Assembly (NCBI RefSeq): GCF_013410065.1
Contig: NZ_JACCCW010000002.1
Span: 992,001 to 1,056,000 of the forward strand
Length of the DNA stretch: 64,000 nucleotides
Source of the DNA: Granulicella arctica
GTDB taxonomy: Bacteria > Acidobacteriota > Terriglobia > Terriglobales > Acidobacteriaceae
Direction: 5' to 3'
Position numbers and translations under genes: made by a program. Position 1 is the stretch's first letter, and the number at the start of each line of letters is the position of its first letter. The notes below the pieces were generated by a model. The model searched no databases, had not been told where the DNA came from, and saw only the letters and a program-made list of their open reading frames with translations. Of the stretch, positions 24,013-32,905 are shown in pieces.

Positions 24013-26103
24013 ATGATTCAGTCTGCACCTGATACAAAGGTCCCAATCGCCCGGCGCGAGCCGACACCGACCACCCTCCATGGAACTACTCTCCAGGACG
24101 ACTACCGCTGGATGCGCGACAAGTCGTCTCCGGAGGTGACCGCGTATCTTGAGGCCGAGAATGCCTACACCCTCGATGCCATGGCATCCACGGCGGAGCT
24201 GCAAACCCGGCTCTATGAGGAGATGCTGTCGCATATCAAGGAGACCGACGAGTCGGTTCCCTACCCCGACCATGGCTGGTTCTACTCCTCTCGCACTGTA
24301 GCCGGGCAGCAATATCCCATCCACTGCCGTAGGCGGGCCGTCGATGGGAAATTCGATGACACACAGCCGGAGGAGGTCTTACTCAACGTGAACCTGCTGG
24401 CCGAAGGCAAGCCCTTCATGGCACTGGGCGGCATGAGCATCAGCCCCGATGGGTACACCCTGGCCTACTCAACGGATGAGACCGGCTTCCGGCAGTACAC
24501 GCTACACATTCGTGATCTGAAGACTGGGCATGACCTTCCCGACACCGCTGAGCGCGTAGGATCTCTGGCTTGGGCCGCCGACTCGAAGACGCTCTTCTAC
24601 ACCACCGAGGACGAGACGACTAAGCGCCAGGATCGCCTCTTTCGACACAGTCTGGGGAATGCAGCTTCAGATGACACGCTGATCTATGTCGAAGAGGATG
24701 AACGCTTCAATCTCGGCATCGGACGTACTCGCGACCGGAAGTTTCTGCTGATGGAAGCAGGCAGCCACACGACAAACGAGTATCGTTTTCTCTCTGCCAC
24801 TGAGTCGGAGGGAGAGTTCCAGATAATCGCGCCACGCATCGACGATCAGGAGTACTACCCTGAGCACCGCAATGGGCTTTTTTATATACGAACCAATGAC
24901 GTGGGGAAGAACTTCCGTCTCGTCACCGCGCCAGCAGAATCGCCAAGCCGCGAATTCTGGACCGAGTTTCTTGCGCTTGATTCTGAAGCGCCACTTGAAG
25001 ACTTCGACTTATTTCATTCTTTTCTAGTCACTTCTCACCGCAAACTTGGGTTGCCCGTCATTACTGTGGGTATGTTTGCAGAGGACGGACAACTCGCTAA
25101 TATGCGCCCCATTGAGTTCCCGGAGCCGACATACTCTGCTGGAAGCCATGCCAATCGGGAGTTCGAGACGAGCGCGTACCGTTACAGCTACACCTCGCTT
25201 GTTTCGCCTGCATCGGTCTATGAGTATGACGTCGCCTCGGGCAAGTCGATCCTGTTGAAACAGCAAGAGGTTCCTGGAAGCTTCGATTCGGCCCGCTATG
25301 CCTCCGAGCGTGTCTGGATCGACGCGGAAGATGGTGTTCGCGTACCTGTATCGCTTGTCTATCGTCGTGATTCCTTCCAACGTGACGCGAAGAGCCCGCT
25401 CTACGTGTATGGATACGGCTCCTATGGCTATCCCCTTCCCGTGGGCTTCAGCTCAACCCGCCTGTCTCTTCTGGATCGCGGCATTGTTCTGGCCTACGCC
25501 CATATCCGCGGTGGTGGTGAACTGGGTGATGCGTGGCACGATGCCGGAAAGATGGCCGTCAAACGAACCACCTTCACGGACTTCATCGCTGCCGTTGAGC
25601 AGCTCACGGCAAAGGGCTACGGTGATCCTGCCCGTGTTGCGATTGAAGGAGGAAGCGCGGGAGGGTTGCTGATGGGGGCGGTCGTCAACCTGCGTGCCGA
25701 TCTCTTCCGCGTTGTCCTATCGCACGTACCCTTTGTCGATGTGATGAACACCATGCTCGACGCCAGCCTTCCTTTGACTGTTGCGGAGTACGAAGAGTGG
25801 GGGAATCCGAACGAGGAGGAAGCATTCCACACCATGGCCTCCTACTCTCCCTACGACAACTTGAAGGCAGGCGACTATCCGGCGATGTTGGTGAAGACAA
25901 GCCTGAATGACTCTCAGGTAATGTATTGGGAGCCTGCGAAGTACGTTGCAAAGCTGCGCACGCTCAAACGGAACGACACGCCTCTATTGCTCCACATCAA
26001 CATGGACGCCGGTCATGGCGGTGCCTCTGGTCGTTACGATTACCTAAAGGAGATCGCCTTCGACTATGCCTTCCTGTTGAGGCAGCTCGAGGTAGAAGGC
26101 TAA
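24013..26103 (+). CDS. ptrB: Oligopeptidase B / prolyl oligopeptidase family serine peptidase (S9A)
   Basis: A 696-residue peptidase with an N-terminal seven-bladed propeller and a C-terminal alpha/beta hydrolase. The nucleophile elbow is EGGSAGGLLMG, the Asp is expected in VKTSLNDSQV and the His in DAGHGGASGRYD. YAHIRGGGELGDAWHDAG and the N-terminal DDYRWMRDKSSPEV are strong S9A signatures. Oligopeptidase B cleaves short peptides after Arg or Lys. No signal peptide is seen with the ATG at 24013. A TTG start at 23995 would only add six residues. It ends overlapping by 4 bases with the convergent ABC exporter gene. Confidence 0.93.
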   Translation: MIQSAPDTKVPIARREPTPTTLHGTTLQDDYRWMRDKSSPEVTAYLEAENAYTLDAMASTAELQTRLYEEMLSHIKETDESVPYPDHGWFYSSRTVAGQQYPIHCRRRAVDGKFDDTQPEEVLLNVNLLAEGKPFMALGGMSISPDGYTLAYSTDETGFRQYTLHIRDLKTGHDLPDTAERVGSLAWAADSKTLFYTTEDETTKRQDRLFRHSLGNAASDDTLIYVEEDERFNLGIGRTRDRKFLLMEAGSHTTNEYRFLSATESEGEFQIIAPRIDDQEYYPEHRNGLFYIRTNDVGKNFRLVTAPAESPSREFWTEFLALDSEAPLEDFDLFHSFLVTSHRKLGLPVITVGMFAEDGQLANMRPIEFPEPTYSAGSHANREFETSAYRYSYTSLVSPASVYEYDVASGKSILLKQQEVPGSFDSARYASERVWIDAEDGVRVPVSLVYRRDSFQRDAKSPLYVYGYGSYGYPLPVGFSSTRLSLLDRGIVLAYAHIRGGGELGDAWHDAGKMAVKRTTFTDFIAAVEQLTAKGYGDPARVAIEGGSAGGLLMGAVVNLRADLFRVVLSHVPFVDVMNTMLDASLPLTVAEYEEWGNPNEEEAFHTMASYSPYDNLKAGDYPAMLVKTSLNDSQVMYWEPAKYVAKLRTLKRNDTPLLLHINMDAGHGGASGRYDYLKEIAFDYAFLLRQLEVEG

Positions 26104-28076
26104 AGGATACTCGGTTCGATCGGGAGCTGGCTGATCGCCGCAGCCGGCTCCTCCCCCACCTTGCCGCCTTCCCCTGGAGCAAGGAAGAGGTTCCGCTCGA
26201 TACCATGCTGACGAGTGTAGAGATCGTAATAGCGTCCACCCAGGGCATACAGAGACTCATGCGTACCGCGCTCGAGAATATCGCCCTTCTCGATCACGAG
26301 AATCTGGTCTGCGCGCCGGATCGTTGAGAGCCGGTGGGCGATCACAAAGGTCGTGCGCCCCTTCATCAAGTAGCCGAGGCCTTCCTGGATGAGTGCTTCC
26401 GATTCGGAGTCGAGCGAACTGGTAGCCTCGTCGAGAATCAGGATGCGGGGATCGGCCAGGATTGCGCGTGCGATGGAAATACGCTGACGCTGGCCGCCGG
26501 AGAGCTTCACTCCCCGCTCGCCTACGATGGTCTCGTACTGATCTTCAAACTGTTCAGCGAACTCATCGACACGGGAGATACGGCACGCTTCCTTCCACTG
26601 CTCCTCGGTAGCCGCGGGGCGGCTGAAGAGGACGTTCTCTCGGATGGTTCCGTCGAAGAGGAAGGTCTCCTGAAGCACTACGCCAAGCTGCTTGCGATAG
26701 CTACTGAGCAGTACCTTAGAAAGATCGTCCCCGTCGACCAGAATTCTTCCGGAGGTTGCATCATGGAAACCGCAGATAAGCGAGATGATGGTAGATTTGC
26801 CTGAGCCCGAGGAACCTACTAAAGCGGTGACGGTACCTGGCTTCGAATCGAAGCTGATTCCATGCAACACCTCTTTGTCAGGATCGTACGCAAACCTTAC
26901 CGCCTCAAACACGACGTCGCCGTTGATGGTGCCGATGGCATTCGTGCGCTTCGGATCGGAGTCTTCGTCCTTCTCGGCCAGGATCTCGTTGGTCCGGTCG
27001 AGTCCAGCCATCGCTTCCGTCAACTGAGTTCCGATGGAGACAAACTGTGCCACTGGAGCGATCATGAACGCAAGCATCATCACATAGGTCACATAGCCGC
27101 CGGTCGTCAGGGTTCCATGAACAACCTGACTCGCGCCAATGTACATCACCATAGCGCCGACCAGACCAAGGATGCCTGTCGAGGTCAGACTCATCAGCGA
27201 CTGCGCCGTGATCGAAGAGATGACGTTCTTAAGCAGACGTTCTACGCCAGCGGCAAAGATATTGGCTTCGCTCGCCTCAGCATGATATCCCTTCACCACG
27301 CGTACGCCGCCCAATGACTCGGTCAACCGCCCCGTCACCTCCGCGTTGATCCTCGAACGCTCCCTGAAGATGGGTCGAATGACCGTCAACGCCCAAATCA
27401 TAATGCATGCGAAGACGACTAAGATCACGAACGCTAACAATGTCATACGCGCACTGAGATGTAGCAGAAATCCGAAGGCAAAGATCGAGGTCAGCGCACC
27501 GCCAAAAAAGTCGATAATGCCGGTCCCTATGAGGTTGCGAATACCTTCAACGTCGGACATGATGCGAGCAACGAGTGTCCCTGTCCGATTCTCGTCATAG
27601 AAGGCGACCGGTAGGCGGCCGATATGCGATTGCACCTTGGTCCGTAGCTCAGCAATTAGCCGCTGACCCGACTTCGACAGGAGTTGCGTCAGCGTATAGG
27701 ACGTAGCTGCCTGTACAAGCGTGGCCACGCCTACGACACCAACGATCATCGGTAACAAATGGATATGGTGCTTCGCGATCACATTATCGATCATCGGCAA
27801 GAGATGGATCTGGTGCTTTTCCATCACATTATCGACGAGATATTTCGACGACGCCGGCAACACAAGACCGCAGGCCCGGTTGATGACCATCAACACAAAA
27901 CTACCAGCCAGTAGCCAGCGGCGAGGTTTGACGAGATCCCAGACCTCGGGCAACACCTTCTTCAAAGGCGGCTTGGGGCGCTTGGCTGTCAACTCCGCTG
28001 TCGTAGAGCGCCCCGTGCCGCGTGTGGGGCGGTCCACCGAACGCATGCCATTGGAAGAGCCAAAAGGAGGAGCCAT
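26100..28076 (-). CDS. ABC exporter, fused membrane and ATPase domains (MsbA-like)
   Basis: A 658-residue half-transporter that works as a dimer. Six membrane helices span residues about 50-335. The ATPase has Walker A GSSGSGKST, signature LSGGQ, Walker B ILILDEAT and the H-loop IAHRLS. Residues around 80-115 contain an exact-length 15-residue tandem duplication (units DNVMEKHQIHLLPMI and DNVIAKHHIHLLPMI) in the first external loop, encoded by two 45-bp units at 27745-27834. A basic, probably disordered 40-residue N-terminus precedes helix 1. The substrate, lipid or drug, is unknown. It is not beside lpx genes; the other exporter at 45759 is. Confidence 0.92.
   Translation of the reverse strand: MAPPFGSSNGMRSVDRPTRGTGRSTTAELTAKRPKPPLKKVLPEVWDLVKPRRWLLAGSFVLMVINRACGLVLPASSKYLVDNVMEKHQIHLLPMIDNVIAKHHIHLLPMIVGVVGVATLVQAATSYTLTQLLSKSGQRLIAELRTKVQSHIGRLPVAFYDENRTGTLVARIMSDVEGIRNLIGTGIIDFFGGALTSIFAFGFLLHLSARMTLLAFVILVVFACIMIWALTVIRPIFRERSRINAEVTGRLTESLGGVRVVKGYHAEASEANIFAAGVERLLKNVISSITAQSLMSLTSTGILGLVGAMVMYIGASQVVHGTLTTGGYVTYVMMLAFMIAPVAQFVSIGTQLTEAMAGLDRTNEILAEKDEDSDPKRTNAIGTINGDVVFEAVRFAYDPDKEVLHGISFDSKPGTVTALVGSSGSGKSTIISLICGFHDATSGRILVDGDDLSKVLLSSYRKQLGVVLQETFLFDGTIRENVLFSRPAATEEQWKEACRISRVDEFAEQFEDQYETIVGERGVKLSGGQRQRISIARAILADPRILILDEATSSLDSESEALIQEGLGYLMKGRTTFVIAHRLSTIRRADQILVIEKGDILERGTHESLYALGGRYYDLYTRQHGIERNLFLAPGEGGKVGEEPAAAISQLPIEPSIL
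27745..27834 (-). repeat. 45-bp in-frame tandem duplication inside the ABC exporter gene
   Basis: Units 27745-27789 and 27790-27834 are the same length and differ at a small number of positions, mostly in the middle. They encode two copies of a 15-residue segment between membrane helices 1 and 2. The differences show that the duplication is not an assembly artefact of identical reads. Confidence 0.9.
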
Positions 28077-28129
28077 ATGGGTTCTAGTCTATTCCTTCGG
28101 TCAACTTTTCCGTATTTTCTGACTCTGTC

Positions 28130-28510
28130 CTACCCCAACGTACGCTGCCGCCTTGCATTGATAAAGGAGCGTACACAGAGGAGCACGAAGAGCAGGCAGA
28201 GCAGCGACGACGCTGCTTTCTCCTCGATTGCGATCGGATGCGAAAAGCTGGCACCATGCGCCAGACGGAAGACATTGATGTCCGCGGGAATCAGCCCAAG
28301 GAACATGAGCAGAGCAACGGTCACCGCAATGTGCATCCAGAGCATCCGCTTCTTCGAGTCGCTGGTATTGGCCAGAGAACCAAAGAGGACAAAGAGCAAG
28401 CCAACCGCTCCGGGGATCAGAGCGGTTGGATGCGAGCTTCCTGTTGCGATGAAGCCTGCTGCGGCGACGAGCACAAGCAGAATACCGAGAACGATGGTGA
28501 GTTTTGCCAT
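28130..28510 (-). CDS. Small hypothetical membrane protein
   Basis: A 126-residue protein with four hydrophobic segments (MAKLTIVLGILLVLVAAAGF; LIPGAVGLLFVLFGSL; IAVTVALLMFLGLI; SSLLCLLFVLLCV), so very likely an inner-membrane protein. The loop NVFRLAHGASFSHPIA lies between helices 3 and 4. I do not recognise a characterised family. It is 53 bp upstream of the ABC exporter on the same strand and may be co-transcribed with it. Confidence 0.72.
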   Translation of the reverse strand: MAKLTIVLGILLVLVAAAGFIATGSSHPTALIPGAVGLLFVLFGSLANTSDSKKRMLWMHIAVTVALLMFLGLIPADINVFRLAHGASFSHPIAIEEKAASSLLCLLFVLLCVRSFINARRQRTLG

Positions 28511-28587
28511 GAGAAACGACTCCTGAGACTACCGAATCTCAGGATACCGGATGCGGATCGAGTTGGTGCATTGAAGCACCAACAGTC

Positions 28588-29085
28588 TCACTTCGTCAGG
28601 GCTACATGGTCATAGCTGATGACTCGCGAGATCTTCCAAACTCCGCCCTTATTCTGCCAAAGCATGACGAACTTTGCCTCTCCCAGAGGCTCGGTCTGGT
28701 CTTTCCCCGGATGGTGAAACCGATGTATGCCTATCTCGACCGCACCGTAGTCATGCAGAGGGTAGACCTCGAGCGTGCCGGGGACAAGCTCTCTCGTAAC
28801 CTTGCCGCAGATGTATTTGTGGATGCTATCGAGGAAGGTCGCTTTGCCAACCGCGAGGCCGGTTTTGTCGTGGTAGAACTCCAGATCGTCGGTGACCAGT
28901 GTGCCCAGTTTGTCCAGATCACATTGGTTATAGGCGTCGAAGAGTGAGGCGTCCAGCGAGGCAATCGTCTGGTAGAGCGGGTCTGGAGCGGTCTTTACTG
29001 TTGGAGTTTGAGAATAGGCCAGTCCTGTCGGAGCAAGGAGCAAAGACAGCCACAGCATTTTCCGTAGAGCGAAGATCGATTTCAT
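28588..29085 (-). CDS. Secreted NTF2/SnoaL-like protein (DUF4440)
   Basis: A 165-residue protein with a signal peptide (LWLSLLLAPTGLAYSQ) and a cone-shaped NTF2-like domain. Recognisable stretches are LFDAYNQCDLDKLGTLVTDDLEFYHDKTG, typical of DUF4440, and the C-terminal NKGGVWKISRVISYDH. Such proteins may bind small ligands or act as enzymes, but the sequence gives no substrate. It is a single gene between short intergenic spacers. Confidence 0.85.
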   Translation of the reverse strand: MKSIFALRKMLWLSLLLAPTGLAYSQTPTVKTAPDPLYQTIASLDASLFDAYNQCDLDKLGTLVTDDLEFYHDKTGLAVGKATFLDSIHKYICGKVTRELVPGTLEVYPLHDYGAVEIGIHRFHHPGKDQTEPLGEAKFVMLWQNKGGVWKISRVISYDHVALTK

Positions 29086-29174
29086 AGGAGGAACTCCTGA
29101 GCTACTAAGTTTTATGTGCGCTCAGGGATACGCTCCTTACGAGAAGAAGGTTCCGCTCACGGTCTATTTGTCAG

Positions 29175-30068
29175 CTAGCTCGCGGCTGCCGCTCGTACTG
29201 CGGCGACGACATCGGCAGGCTTCCAGTCGTTTGTCGGATACCACGCCACGACCTTACCATCTTTTCCGATCAGAACTGTCGAGAGCGAGTGCGTCAACGA
29301 CTTTGAATCGCCCGGAGTTACGCCTACATCGAAGAACTGCGTCATGGCGGGAAGCTTCTCCGCAGGTGGAGCGGCAAAGTCCCAATGACTAAAGGTTTCT
29401 TTCGCGAAACGCCCCGTGTAGGCCTCACCATACTTCTTCAAGACCGTAGGCGTGTCATACGCAGGATCAAAGCTGATGCTCAACAGATGGGTCTTCGCAT
29501 ACAGAGCAGGATCGGCCGCAAGCGCCTTATCGATCTCAGCAAAATTCGTGCTCATACGCGGGCAGAAATCTGCCAGCTGGCAACGGGTGTAGATGAAGGT
29601 TGCCAGGAGTACGCGGCCCTTGAACTGCGAGAGATGAATCAGACGATCGCTTTGATTCAACAGTTCAAAATTCGGCACGTCATCACCTGCCTGAGGGACG
29701 TGATACTGCACCCTTGGCAGGTAATCCGGCTTGGCCTGTCCGATGATCACGATGTGGTCGAGCTGGGGGTTGCGAAAACCAGCGGCATCCTGATCGACCA
29801 GAATCGTCGCCGTGATGCGATCGCCTGGATGCAGCTCGTTCACGACGCTCGGGTCCTTTAATTTGTATGACATGGTCATCGCATCCATGAAGCCGGGGAC
29901 AGCTTCATGATCCAGCAGAACATGGGTCGGATCTGTGGCAAGAATCTTGCCACGTACTGGAAAGCTCTTCTGAGAGTTGGCCGTCGAGGAGCCGCCTACG
30001 GGGGCACTTCGGTGGCAACCGGGAAGCGTAAAAAGCACAAGAAGAAGCACAAAAGGAATGCGACGCAA
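29175..30068 (-). CDS. SCO1/SenC-family lipoprotein with N-terminal CusF-like copper-binding domain
   Basis: A predicted lipoprotein of 297 residues. From the TTG at 30068 (GAGGTGG upstream), RRIPFVLLLVLFTLPGC gives a signal with lipobox Cys. Residues about 40-100 form a CusF-like domain (VRGKILATDPTHVLLDHEAV then PGFMDAMTMSYKL; the His and two Met positions fit the Cu(I) site). Residues about 130-297 are the SCO1 thioredoxin fold with the Cys pair in TRCQLADFCPRMS and the conserved His in SLTHSLSTVL. The predicted role is copper handling for cytochrome oxidase assembly or redox signalling in the periplasm. GTG 30077 is a nearby alternative start. It is divergent from the AddB-like gene. Confidence 0.88.
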   Translation of the reverse strand: MRRIPFVLLLVLFTLPGCHRSAPVGGSSTANSQKSFPVRGKILATDPTHVLLDHEAVPGFMDAMTMSYKLKDPSVVNELHPGDRITATILVDQDAAGFRNPQLDHIVIIGQAKPDYLPRVQYHVPQAGDDVPNFELLNQSDRLIHLSQFKGRVLLATFIYTRCQLADFCPRMSTNFAEIDKALAADPALYAKTHLLSISFDPAYDTPTVLKKYGEAYTGRFAKETFSHWDFAAPPAEKLPAMTQFFDVGVTPGDSKSLTHSLSTVLIGKDGKVVAWYPTNDWKPADVVAAVRAAAAS

Positions 30069-30190
30069 CGTATCCACCTCTATGCCAATGATAATGTCTC
30101 GAGGAATGTCATGGAGATGCCAAGCGATGAGCCTCTTTCTGCTATCGTCCCCATCAGCATTTCCACCTGATCCGGGCGTATAAACGAAGG

Positions 30191-32905
30191 ATGGATGGTG
30201 GGGCGTTGCTTCCGGAGGCGATCGTTGCGACACTTGCTCGCGGTGCTACCGTTCTGACCGGCAACCAGCGAGCCGCACGGACACTGCACTATCAGTTCGA
30301 TCTCCACAATCGAGCGCTCGGTCTGCCTAGCTGGGCGCCGCCTGCAATTCTCGCCTGGGATGTCTGGATTGCCAGTCTCTGGCATCGTCTTCTCGTAGAC
30401 GGTTACGCCAACCTGCTTTTACTGAACCGTCCACAAGAGCATGCCCTTTGGCGCTCGATTATCGCGGCAGACCCTGAGTGGAGTAGCCTGCGCACATCAG
30501 ACTCGCTCGCCGAGATGGCCTCGGACGCATGGTCCCACCTCGCCGCCTATCGTGGAGAGGGACACCTGCGCTCTGCCGGCGTCAGCGCCGACACACGCGC
30601 CTTTCAACGCTGGGCAATCGCCTTTGAGAGGCGATGCCGCGCGGAAGGGTATCTATCGCAATCGCAGATGGAAAGCATCCTCGAAACGGAGGTCTCCGCA
30701 GGTCACGTAACGTTCAGTGATCGCGGATATGTTCTTGTTGGTTTCGATGGCATGACGCCTGCGCAGCTATCCGTTGTTGAGGCCTTGCGTGCCACCGGTA
30801 TCTCCGTGGAGGAGCTCGAGCTTCATGCGCCAGACCGTTCGAAAGCTCTAGTTGCCGCGGAAACCGAGCACGAAGAACTGACTCTATGTGCTCGTTGGGC
30901 ACGCCGTCATCTCGAAGAACACCCTAAAGCTCGCATCGCCCTCATCGTTCCCGACCTGGAGGACAGGCGAGCGGTGATCGATCGCGTTCTCCTCCATACT
31001 CTTGCTCCAGAGCTCGAAGACATTACTGCAAAGCAAGCTACTACGCCCTTTGAGTTCTCCCTAGGCATTCCTTTGGCTCGAACTCCGATCGTAGCCACGG
31101 CTCTTGACTTGCTCCACTGGACATTCCAGCCGCTAACTATTGATCGCATCAGCCACTTGCTTCTGTCCCCTTACTTCGCGGGTGGAGTTGAGATCAACGC
31201 CCGCGCAGAATTCGACGCCTACGAGCTGCGGCGCGCACGCATGCTCCGTCCGGAGATGACTCTTGACGACATGATCCATGCTGTAGAAGCAGCCCGCCGC
31301 AGTCAAAGACTTCCTCGCCTGATTACCGCGCTCAAAGCAATGCGCCGCGTTATCGCTGCCGAGGGATTCGCCGCGAGCGACCTTCGTCCATCTGCTGACT
31401 GCGCAGAGGCCATCCATGCACTCCTCGAGGCTGCCGGATGGAGTGGAGGAGACGACAGCATCGAGTTTCAAACGCGCCGCAAATGGGAGAGCCTGCTCGA
31501 CGAGCTTGCTACACTCGATTTCGAAGGCATTCGTATCAGCTTCCACGATGCTCTCGCTACCGTCCAGCGCCTCGCGCAGAACACGCTCTTCGCTCCTGAA
31601 TCGCGTGGAGCCTCTGTTCAAATCATGGGTCCACTCGAGTCCGCTGGCTCTGTGTTCGATGCGGCCTGGTTTCTTCGTGCAGGTGATCTTATATGGCCGC
31701 AGCGCCCCGGAACTACTCCCCTACTACCCTGGCACCTTCAACGCGAGCTGGCCATGCCCGGCACCGATCCTGCCGCCGATAGCGGACAAGCGCGCCGTAC
31801 GACGGAGCGCATCGCTCACAGCGCTCCTATTGTCGTGTTCAGTTATGCAAAGGATTCCGTCGATGGGCTACAGCGTCCCTCGACCGCGCTGGCTGACTTG
31901 TCCCTTCATGACGCCGATATCCAACACCTAGCTCCTGCAACACCACCGCGCGAAGTGGTCCCGCTCGAAATCGTTGAAGACGGCTCCACGTTGCCTCCCA
32001 TACCGGACCAGGTCATTCGCGGAGGGGCAGACATTCTCCGGCTACAGGCGGCGTGTGGTTTTCGCGCCTTCGCCGAAAAGCGCCTCTGGGCCACGGGACT
32101 AGACTCTACCGAGCCCGGCATGGATGCTCGCGAACGAGGCAGCTCTGTTCATGTTGTGCTCGAGCATTTCTGGAGAGAGGTCAAAACTCAAGCCGCTCTG
32201 AAGGCACTCTCTACAGTAGAGCGTCGCGCAGTCCTTTCCCGGGCTATCGAGACCGCGCTGGAGAAGACGGACAGACTCAGCATCTCTTCCTGGGATGCAG
32301 CTTATATGGACATCCAACGCGAGAGGCTTGTGGCACTACTCGACCCTTGGCTTCTAGCCGAGATGAAGCGCAGCGTTCCCTTCACCGTCAAGCTGAGCGA
32401 GACTGAGCTGAAGGACGCGCACATCGGTCCGCTGCGCCTCAGGCTCCGCGTCGACCGCATCGATGAGACCGAATTCGGCGATGTCATCCTCGACTATAAG
32501 ACAGGCGACGCCAGCCCGAGCGCATGGCTTACCGAGCGCCCGGACGAGCCACAGCTCCCGCTCTATGCCGTCCTCTCGGAGTCCACTGACATCGCCGGGG
32601 TAGCCTTCGCCAAGGTTCGCGTCGGCAAGGATATGGAGCTTCACGGCTATGAGACGCAGTCCGGCATCCTGCTCAAGAGCGCGAAGCTGAAGGATGCACC
32701 GACACTCGAGGATCAAGTGGAGCAGTGGCGGCGCGTCCTTACCTCCCTTGCCGAGGACTTCCACGGGGGAGACATACGCGTCCGTCCTAAGAAGTACCCC
32801 ACAACCTGCGAATACTGCACGCAACGATTGCTGTGTCGCCTGGACATCTCCCAACTCGAAGACAACACCGACGACGAATCCGAAGCGGAGACAGATCGTG
32901 GCTGA
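30191..32905 (+). CDS. AddB-like helicase-nuclease subunit (probable DNA repair protein)
   Basis: A 904-residue partner of the AddA-like protein that follows. The N-terminus (VLTGNQRAARTLHYQF) corresponds to the degenerate helicase part of AddB, with no intact Walker A. The C-terminal 270 residues are a PD-(D/E)xK nuclease: RGSSVHVVLEHFW, then RVDRIDE and VILDYKTG. A [4Fe-4S]-type Cys set, one Cys in QAACGFRAFAEKR and CEYCTQRLLC near the end, staples the nuclease as in AddB. Together with AddA it would resect double-strand breaks for RecA loading. It overlaps the addA start by 8 bases. Confidence 0.88.
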   Translation: MDGGALLPEAIVATLARGATVLTGNQRAARTLHYQFDLHNRALGLPSWAPPAILAWDVWIASLWHRLLVDGYANLLLLNRPQEHALWRSIIAADPEWSSLRTSDSLAEMASDAWSHLAAYRGEGHLRSAGVSADTRAFQRWAIAFERRCRAEGYLSQSQMESILETEVSAGHVTFSDRGYVLVGFDGMTPAQLSVVEALRATGISVEELELHAPDRSKALVAAETEHEELTLCARWARRHLEEHPKARIALIVPDLEDRRAVIDRVLLHTLAPELEDITAKQATTPFEFSLGIPLARTPIVATALDLLHWTFQPLTIDRISHLLLSPYFAGGVEINARAEFDAYELRRARMLRPEMTLDDMIHAVEAARRSQRLPRLITALKAMRRVIAAEGFAASDLRPSADCAEAIHALLEAAGWSGGDDSIEFQTRRKWESLLDELATLDFEGIRISFHDALATVQRLAQNTLFAPESRGASVQIMGPLESAGSVFDAAWFLRAGDLIWPQRPGTTPLLPWHLQRELAMPGTDPAADSGQARRTTERIAHSAPIVVFSYAKDSVDGLQRPSTALADLSLHDADIQHLAPATPPREVVPLEIVEDGSTLPPIPDQVIRGGADILRLQAACGFRAFAEKRLWATGLDSTEPGMDARERGSSVHVVLEHFWREVKTQAALKALSTVERRAVLSRAIETALEKTDRLSISSWDAAYMDIQRERLVALLDPWLLAEMKRSVPFTVKLSETELKDAHIGPLRLRLRVDRIDETEFGDVILDYKTGDASPSAWLTERPDEPQLPLYAVLSESTDIAGVAFAKVRVGKDMELHGYETQSGILLKSAKLKDAPTLEDQVEQWRRVLTSLAEDFHGGDIRVRPKKYPTTCEYCTQRLLCRLDISQLEDNTDDESEAETDRG

